Below, piece after piece: positions 56,836 to 64,000 of a stretch of DNA of 64,000 bases. Where the stretch lies: positions 392,046 through 456,045 of the forward strand of contig CAJNOI010000014.1 in assembly GCA_905250115.1 (NCBI GenBank), written 5' to 3'. The DNA comes from Adineta steineri (lineage: Eukaryota > Rotifera > Eurotatoria > Adinetida > Adinetidae). Position 1 is the stretch's first letter. Each line of letters starts with the position of its first letter. The translations under genes and the position numbers were made by a program. The notes beneath the pieces were generated by a model that saw nothing but the letters and a program-made list of their open reading frames with translations, did not search any database and was not told the DNA's origin.

Positions 56836-59005
56836 TTAATTACCTTGTTGTTGTTTCTTCGGTTTTTTTTGAAATAAACCAAATATAATCTTAACGAATT
56901 GGAATGTAATTAGTCGTAATGCCATAACAAGACCGCCAACCGTAGATATCAATGTCACTAATAGATCGCCGAAAGTTTCTGCATGTTTTATTTGAGTGTA
57001 AGTGCAATAAGTTGGTGCACATGCTCTATAATAATCAGAAAATGACAATGATGTATTCCATTGTTCAATCATCATTTCTTCAACTATCGATGAAACTGAA
57101 GTATTTGGAGGAAAACGAGTTGATGTTTGGTTATATATTAATGGATGTGCATACGAATTTGGATCAGGTGTAGGCGACACATATGTTGTATTTATATGAT
57201 AGAAAAGTTGGCTCATACAATCGGAATCTGTATAAAAACATTGAAGTGTTGATAGAAGAAGGAAATCAATAGTATAACATGCATCAACCAATCCAGGTGC
57301 CACATAAGTACTAGTGGCAATTCCTGGATGAGCACCAGGTAGTTTTAAAATACCAGCTGCTGTATTCGTGGCTCCGAAATGGATTGGTCCTTGACAATTG
57401 GTATTAACAACACATTGACATATTGGGCCGTTCGGATCCGAAAGGTCCTTTAAAATAGTATTGAAACGAAATTTAAACTAAATAAACAGAAAAGAATTAA
57501 AATTCCATTAAACAAGATTTAGAACTTATGCTTTACAAGATCTAGATATAGTCTTAAATTTATTCTTAATTTAAATTATAGTGACTAAACGAAATTGAAA
57601 CATTTCTGCTAAGAATAATAAGTTATAATGACACGTTTTTTGATACAAGAGAAGAAAAACCATATAAAATATTTCGATTGAAATCTGATAGATACTGTCT
57701 TAAATCTTCTCACAGGGAATTTCAATACATTTTTGACCATTGAAAATATCATTTCATAGCATACACATATATAGAGAATATAGAAAAAAAAATAAGAAGA
57801 TGTATGTCACGAAAGATCCGTAAATTTTATAGAAAGTTAAAAGGTAAGAGATAGTTTTTTAGAATATATATGTCTATTGAAAGTCATCGTTTTATTATTC
57901 TAGTGCATAATTAAAGGAGAAAAAGAAATGTGAGAATTCTCTGAATATAAACATACATGTAATGCTTCTGAGTTATTAGTATCGGCGGTAGTATTTATAT
58001 ATAGTACGACTTGGGAATTCGGTGATACTATTATTGGCTGATCAGCTTGAATGAAAAGACGTGTCATAATATTGAAAAGATTAAAACTGATCACAATTGA
58101 TTCGGTCAATTGCTTGACAGTTGTGTTTACTTGAATATTAAAGTCTGTTTCAATAAGCACATACGAAGTAACAAAAGTGCGTGCGAGAAAAGCATCAGTA
58201 TTGTTAGTAGCTGTCGAATTAGCTAGTTGACAAATACTAGATAGTAATCCAAAGTACTGAGCAGCTTTACTAATCCATGCACCACTCAGCACATCATTCG
58301 GAGGGCTATTCGATAGTAGTGAAATCCATGATTCGCTAATTAAATCACTTGAGCATACTTGATGAAAAATGGGAGACGATGAAACAAATGTCTCATAAGG
58401 CATTGTAGTATTTGCACAAGGACATGTAAGTGTATCTGGATATAAGATTTGTAACTGATTGTATTTAGTTAACGATGGATTTTTTTCAATGATTGCAATT
58501 GTTTGACTTTTGAGTGAATTAAAAAGAACAAGACAAAGAATAGAACCTAGAATGAAGAAAAGAAACTTAGATATAGATAATACTACATGAATGCAAAGAG
58601 GGAAAAGCTGAGTTTTTTGATTCCCAAGATTACTTTTTTATCGATGATTGCTAATCGAAAATTCTATTATAAAAAGGTGCGTCAAGGTCTCCTCTTGCCG
58701 AATATATATGATTTTCCTGAAAATCATCGAATCCTTAGTGACTACACCGATAAACTCAGCTTCAAAATCATCATTGTTTCGTCCTTGATTTTAACATCAT
58801 TTCATTGAGTAGGTCATACAGGTTCTAAATAGAGATACGTACCTGCGAATAAAATGAGAAAACAATAGGTGCTGATACGCTGTTGTTTGATATCATCCAC
58901 TGTTCTATTCGCAGCTGATTTGAATATGTTCAACTGTTTCATCCATCGAGTTAAGTTACGAATAAATGATAAACAATACTCTAGAATTTCAAAAATATGA
59001 ATCAT
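56836..59005 (-). CDS. Multi-pass membrane glycoprotein, paralogue B
   Basis: Exons 59005-58843, 58546-57957 and 57447-56836, introns 296 and 509 nt; 454 residues, frame closed. It has the same plan as paralogue A: basic N-terminus, TM1 (CFLILFAGSILCLVLF across the first splice site), ectodomain with LTCPCANTTMPYETFV, CSSDLISESW and FLLLSTLQCFYTDSDC, then YRACAPTYCTYTQI and TM2 (LISTVGGLVMALRLITFQFV), ending KKPKKQQQGN. The Cys-pair and YxxCxPxxCxY motifs align with A and C. It begins only 24 bp downstream of the stop codon of C and ends 58 bp before the start of A, so the array is very compact. Confidence 0.75.
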
Positions 59006-59028
59006 TTCATAGAGTAATATTACTTTTA

Positions 59029-60669
59029 TTATCGAAAAAACATACCATAGTTAATAGTGATTTTTATCGAACGATGTCGAATTTTCCATATAATCTTGAT
59101 CAACAAAGGTGCAATTAACCGAAGAATAGCAGTCAAACCACCATAGAGACTGATTAAAAGAGGCAGGATAGATGATAAATTGGTCGAATCTATGGTAGAA
59201 TATGTACACACTAAAGGAGCACATTGATTAAAATAGTTCGTATAGTTGATTTTGGTTGACCATTGTTCAATAAATGAAATATTGACAAGATCGTTTACAG
59301 AAATATTTCGTCGACCGAAAGATAGAGGAAGATCAATCAATTTGAAGTTTGACTAAAAGAGAAGAATTGCTTAGAGATATGTCAAATTAAATGTATTATA
59401 CTTGATTAAGAGCAGGAAAATAATCGAATAAAATTTCTAAACATTGAAAGTTGTACAAACAATCAAGTGTACTTGCAAGAACAGAACCCAGAGGAAAACA
59501 TCCTCCGAAGAATCCGTCGACGCTTGCAGAAATAAGTGAATAACCAGTAGGATCAATGTAAATAGGCCAATTTGAATGATCAAATACGCTAGTATCTAAT
59601 GGTTGAGTATAGAAAACAGCTGGAACCACCGCGCTCGTTTCAGTGCAACTTAAATCGTTTGATCCGACATGATCAGTATCGTTTGGGTTAATTTGATACG
59701 TAGAAGTGATATATGCTTTATAAGTGCCTATTTGAACAACTGCATTCGTTCCAAAAGCAGACACAAGAGCATTGGAACGATACATCACTTGGACGAATTG
59801 TAAAAATGAAGTAACTTGAACATGTGCAGTTGTTTTAATAAGGTCAACCATGGCTTCTACTTGCGATTTAATATCTTCTTCTTCGAGAAGTTCAGCTGTA
59901 ACAAGCTGATTATTTTGAATATCTAACAGTGCTTGTGAAACTGCATCTTCCGAGATTGAACAAAGAGCAGCTAACAACTCGAACTAGAAACAGAATAACA
60001 GATTTCATATAACGAGGTGTGGGTGTGATGATAACTATGCGAAGCATCGCGATTGACTTTTGCGATTAAATAAAAAAAGTAAGATATGTTTTCAACTCAC
60101 CTGAGAAAATGCCGTTGTTCGAAAATCATCTACTAAGTATGCATTGGCTATTGGTAGATAAAATCCTTCAATCCATTCTCTACTAACAAAAACGCTCGAA
60201 CATACAGGATGAAATGAGACATTATTGGTAACGAAGATATTATAAGGTATGGTAATAGTTGAACATGGACATGAGAGTGTTTCACCATGTTCATGATGAA
60301 GTTGGTCAAAGAGTGATGGAGTTATATTTGATATGGTAACGATGCGACTTGTTGGACTTAACAATGCAATGAAGAACAATACGTAAAGAGAGACTAGAAA
60401 CAAAAGATGACAAAATGAAACGTATTACACTATCATTCAAGTGATACTATAGGCTTCTATTTTATTTCTGTTAGGAAAGAAATTATTTTTATTGACTCAC
60501 TAATGAAAAGGAAAACGTAGAGCCATGTAGAGTGCTTCTGTTGCTTGACATGTATTGTTGGATCTATTGACTGATCATTATCATCCTCATAATGATCTTC
60601 GTCTGGTATGAACAAATTATAATTGTGTACATAATCATGGAACCATGCAATAAAATTTCTGATTTTCAT
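59029..60669 (-). CDS. Multi-pass membrane glycoprotein, paralogue C
   Basis: Exons 60669-60501, 60393-60101, 59983-59402 and 59352-59029; 455 residues, frame closed. The chosen ATG (MKIRNF) may be preceded by a further exon because the frame is open to 60747. TM1 is formed across the first splice (WLYVFLFISLYVLFFIALLS). Then LSCPCSTITIPYNIFV, CSSVFVSREW, NALVSAFGTNAVVQI, CFPLGSVLASTLDCLYNFQC and YFNQCAPLVCTYSTI, and TM2 (LLISLYGGLTAILRLIAPLL). A short acidic stretch (DEDHYEDDNDQS) in the cytoplasmic N-terminus is unlike A and B. It has four exons where B has three, with an extra intron within the ectodomain. Confidence 0.75.
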
Positions 60670-60707
60670 TGCTAATACAAGCCTATTATCTAAAAATCCA
60701 AATAGAA

Positions 60708-60776
60708 TGTAGATGTAAGAAAAGATGGGTGTAGATGTTATAATCATCTCTCACCCATGTCCACACCTACAGCCAC
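60708..60776. repeat. Telomere-like inverted repeat 16
   Basis: AGATGGGTGTAGATGTTATA on the left and CTCTCACCCATGTCCACACC then TACAGCCACC on the right. Confidence 0.7.
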
Positions 60777-61433
60777 CTTTGAAAGCGAGATATTTATCGA
60801 AAATGAAATAGACTATCAAACATTATTAATCAAAGTTATGATTCCTTTTTACAAAGAATACTTTGGATTACATTGAATTTTACTGAAAAATTTAATTAAA
60901 AAAATTTTTCATAGAGAGAAATAGCATACTTTGCATTAATTTATCTGAACAACAAATGTCCTTTTACAATGCATGCCAAGTCATGCACAACGTGATGATC
61001 ATCATTAAATTGACTTACTTCTGAATATATTATATTTGTTCATGTTATTTTGGAAGGAAATTGTTTTATTTCATCGAATAGATTTTATTTTTATTTTAAT
61101 AGTTCGCTTGAATGCTTCTGTTATAATAATATCCGTCATTTGCTTTCAAGAATATTTCTAATTACCAAGAAAATGCATAGATTTAACTGAGAGAAAAATC
61201 TTTGAGGAGAAATTATATTTCAATCTTAGCACATATGATAGAACATAAACTATTTAGAATTTATTCTAAATCACTACAAAAATTATGTGTGGATATCAGT
61301 GTCGAGTTTTTTTAGTTCAACGTTCAAATAGTTCTATAAAAAGGAAGAACACTTATCATTTACATAATTAAGTAAAATAAAAGGAAACAAAAAACAGCAG
61401 TGTTCGTCTACTTTAAGCTAAATATAATTGATA

Positions 61434-61891
61434 TATAATATCAGGATTGCCAGATCTTGCGGATTTTTTTCGGCGTTCAGATTTTTCCGATTTCTGGGTG
61501 TTTCTCATATGAAAAATTACGTTTTAGCTGGTCATTTATATTGTAGAAATTTCTACTGACTTTATGGAAGTTTTGTGCTTCCTTCAATTAGTCTGTAAGT
61601 AACCAATCGTTTTTCTATCGAAACTAGATCTGTTAAAACTTATTCACTCCAGTGAAAAATATTGTATAAAAAAAACAATGTATTATCTAATATGTAAATG
61701 TGTAGTTTATGGTTTATTATTTGCTAAATTAACTATGTTTTGACATTTATTTCATTGAAATATATTTTGTAAAGATTTATAATAAAGCTCTTGATACTTT
61801 GATTGAAAAATTGAACTTTAATGAATTAACAATGATTCCTAAAAATCTTTCCGGATTTTCAACTATAGCATGTGACAATCCTGGATAATAT
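61434..61891. mobile_element. Non-autonomous hAT-like MITE
   Basis: The 442-bp element at 61442-61883 starts CAGGATTGCCA and ends with the near-exact complement TGACAATCCTG (10 of 11 match). Flanks are TATAATAT on the left and GATAATAT on the right, 7 of 8 identical, as expected for an aged 8-bp hAT target duplication. Subterminal sequence is also partly inverted (GCGGATTTTTTTCGG on the left; CCTAAAAATCTTTCCGGATT on the right). The interior is AT-rich with no ORF. Confidence 0.7.
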
Positions 61892-62588
61892 AAAAAAAAC
61901 AATCAATAACTGTTATTGTAAATCAATATTTACTCGATTTATTGACACAAATATCTTATTCTTTATAATAATATCTACTTACCTTATTATGGATACGAGA
62001 GTTTTGTAGTACAAAATATTAAGGCATAATATCAATGAAGAAAAAAAATTCTCTCGCAACTTTTCATTTGAAAAATAAATATTTAAATGAACATTAATGA
62101 ATATTCTAGAAAAGCTTAGATAGAATAAATAATAGAATACAGAGAGAGAGATAAGAACACTAGAAAGAAAATTAGAAAAAGTAAATGTAATATTTGTTGT
62201 TTGCGAAAATCTACGGAAAATATAAAAAAAATTATTTTAACAAGTAATTAGAATAATACGTGGGAAAAAATACATTTAATAAGTTTTGTAATGAAGCAAA
62301 AAAAAAGCATGACAAAAAAATGGAGCAGTAGTTTATTATCTTTATTTTACATAAAAATATAGTAGAATATTTCAATAGGCACTAGAAAAATTGATTATAT
62401 TCATAAAAAGAAAGTTTATGAAAGATATACCGGGTGGTTCATAAGTCAGGCATCGCAATATTTGCTCTAGTTTTTTTTCCTTTATAGTTGCACCTTGTAT
62501 ATTATACCTTATATACTAGGTGATCTAACAAAGAAAGGTTCCCAGATGTGTTTCAGGGATTTCAATGAAAATCATGAATGAAACAGTT

Positions 62589-62690
62589 AGAGGGTGTGGG
62601 TGTGATACAGTGTGGAACTAGGTTGAGTATATCACCCGCACCCACCCACACCTTCACTCACACTTACACCCATACAAACACTTAACGGTT
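62589..62690. repeat. Telomere-like inverted repeat 17
   Basis: TTAGAGGGTGTGGGTGTGAT on the left; the right arm is long: CACCCGCACCCACCCACACC, then TTCACTCACACTTACACCCA. Confidence 0.8.
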
Positions 62691-62972
62691 CAATCGCAAG
62701 CCTACAAGCAAATATCAGCAGAAGAAACTCACATCATATTATTAGTTTGCCTAAATATTCATTGATTGAGTAAATAAGAAAAAATAATTATTAAAAGTGA
62801 AAGAAAATCTTTGAATTTGAAAATGAACTAATTCAATTCATTGAGCACAATTTCAGGTTCAACTTCATTTCTTTCACAAATTAAAACAAAAAAAATATTT
62901 CATTTCATTTCATTTTATTTCTTTTTAAATCAAATATGTCTCGTTCTTTTTTGATAAAAGAAAAATTTTTAT

Positions 62973-64000
62973 TTAAAAATCAATTAAGTATTTTTGGACT
63001 CGAGAATTAAAAGAATCAGCGACATAAAGATTACTGTCAACATCAAACGATAAATCAATGGGTCTATATAACTGATCTGATTTATCTCCCCGTCCGTTTC
63101 CCCCAACCACAAGAGAACCTTCTTTATCTCCTTCACACCAACGCATTACTCGATGATTTCCATAATCTGCTACATAGATTTGACCCAAACGATCGACAAT
63201 CACTCCTGTAGGTGAAAAAAATTGGTTGAGATTACTTCCTGCACCATTTCCACCGGCAACAATAATTCCTTCTATTGCATCTTTTTTCCATTTCATCACG
63301 CGATGATTGCCAACATCTGATATATAAAGAGAAGAATCTTCATCAATAAAGATAAAAGTAGGATAATTGAGTTGATTAGAATGATCTCCTTTTCCATTTC
63401 CACCAGCTACTATTCTTCCATATTGATCTCCTTCTTTCCATTGTCTCACTTCATTCTTCATAGAATCAGAAACATAAATAAATCCATTTTTATCGATTGA
63501 CAGACCATAACAATCAATATCAGAAATAAGAATTTGTGGTTTTCTTTGATCTGCATAAAACCATCTCACTAGTCGTCTGTTTCCTGAATCACAATGATTA
63601 AAGAATTCTTTTGTTTATCAAAAATCACGTCCATTGGGTGCATCAAATAATCATTTCCATCTCCACGTGCAATGATGTGACCCTCCTTTGAATCATATTT
63701 CCATTCAACAATACGACTATTATAAAAATCAGCAATATAAATCGTTTTTTCATCATCAATAAAGATTCCTTGAGGAAAATTAAGTTGATTTAATTGATTT
63801 CCAAATCCATTTCCTCCAACCACAGTGATAGCATTTTGTTTCCATTTAAGATTGATCTTATCTAAAACAAATGAAATTTACAGTGTCAAATATCTTGAGT
63901 GTGAATAAGAATGTTGCATCTATCATCCACTGATCTACTCACTTTTCATTGGCGGACATATGTTTTCTTTCATCATTGTAACTGGATAGCAAAGAGGACG
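62973..64000 (-). CDS. NHL-repeat protein, partial and frameshifted
   Basis: Exon up to 63943 at the window edge, then 63861-62973 after an 81-nt intron. The sequence holds about six NHL blades with the recurring core YVADYGNHRVMRW and the linker VVGGNGRGDKSDQL. These propellers bind proteins or RNA, and in bdelloids they often stand alone or on surface anchors. Near 63592 the frame breaks: the upstream part ends KQKNSLII and the downstream part continues CDSGNRRLVRW one base out, as if a single T were missing. This may be a sequencing error or a true null allele. The rest is intact to the stop codon at 62973. The 5' exons lie outside the window. Confidence 0.8.

Larger units (their letters stand above)
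60670..62972. other. Intergenic with two telomere-like repeats and a MITE
   Basis: No protein gene supported; the listed inverted repeats and the hAT-type MITE at 61442-61883 are the recognisable contents. Confidence 0.6.

Noticed and set aside
3425-62690. Reading the repeated GT/CA tracts as a CRISPR array or as true internal telomeres
   Set aside because: Copies are kilobases apart, not evenly spaced, and each is an inverted pair with mutated units; neither a CRISPR array nor a continuous telomere tract fits.

Overview
This window looks like nuclear DNA of a bdelloid rotifer (Adineta/Rotaria type). That is an inference from several signs: AT-rich DNA, many introns of only 50-60 bp with GT-AG ends, a giant ADP-ribosyltransferase/TPR gene, a membrane-anchored FG-GAP repeat protein, several intronless or non-metazoan-looking enzymes, and many degenerate (TGTGGG)n-like motifs, which match the telomere repeat I recall for bdelloids. 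There are two 100-base assembly gaps (6762-6861 and 25595-25694). No CRISPR, operon or bacterial-type signal was seen.

Layout. 1-1810 (-): GMC oxidoreductase, cut by the window edge. 4336-5109 (+): kelch-like propeller protein. 5967-6739 (-): cytochrome b561. 8153-12823 (+): a fungal-type NCS1 purine/cytosine permease gene, broken by a complete 2.8 kb hAT transposon with perfect 8-bp target duplications. 14255-18590: a small secreted Cys-rich protein, a Gly-rich micro-protein and a dynein-stalk-like fragment. 19327-19398 (-): a tRNA-Glu-like gene. 20373-23031 (+): type II membrane protein with seven FG-GAP/VCBS repeats. 23608-24910 (-): secreted protein of unknown function. 26254-27475 (-): prolyl 4-hydroxylase-like enzyme. 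28853-33856 (-): 1667-residue ART plus TPR protein in one exon. 37054-38031 (+): CCR4/nocturnin-like nuclease. 39140-41595 (+): TM/Thr-stalk/EGF/LamG surface protein. 42191-44047 (+): S9 peptidase. 44825-45823 (+): rhodopsin-like GPCR. 46698-48677: a Cys-rich gene and a SPRY-like ORF. 50552-52009 (+): front-to-back complete fatty acid desaturase. 52067-52800 (-): DUF4291 protein. 53426-54259 (+): MBL-fold protein. 55058-60669 (-): three tandem paralogues of a multi-pass membrane glycoprotein family. 62973-64000 (-): NHL-repeat protein with a one-base frameshift, running off the window.

The genes do not form one pathway. The recurring themes are lipid/redox enzymes (desaturase, b561, GMC), cell-surface modular proteins, and recently mobile or horizontally acquired DNA. 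The most notable signals are the young hAT insertion that inactivates the permease, the dispersed family of telomere-like inverted repeats (about 17 loci, all between genes or at gene edges), the symmetric phase-1 exons shared by two surface-protein genes, and the tandem membrane-protein cluster. Exon coordinates given below were derived by hand from GT-AG sites and checked for reading-frame closure.
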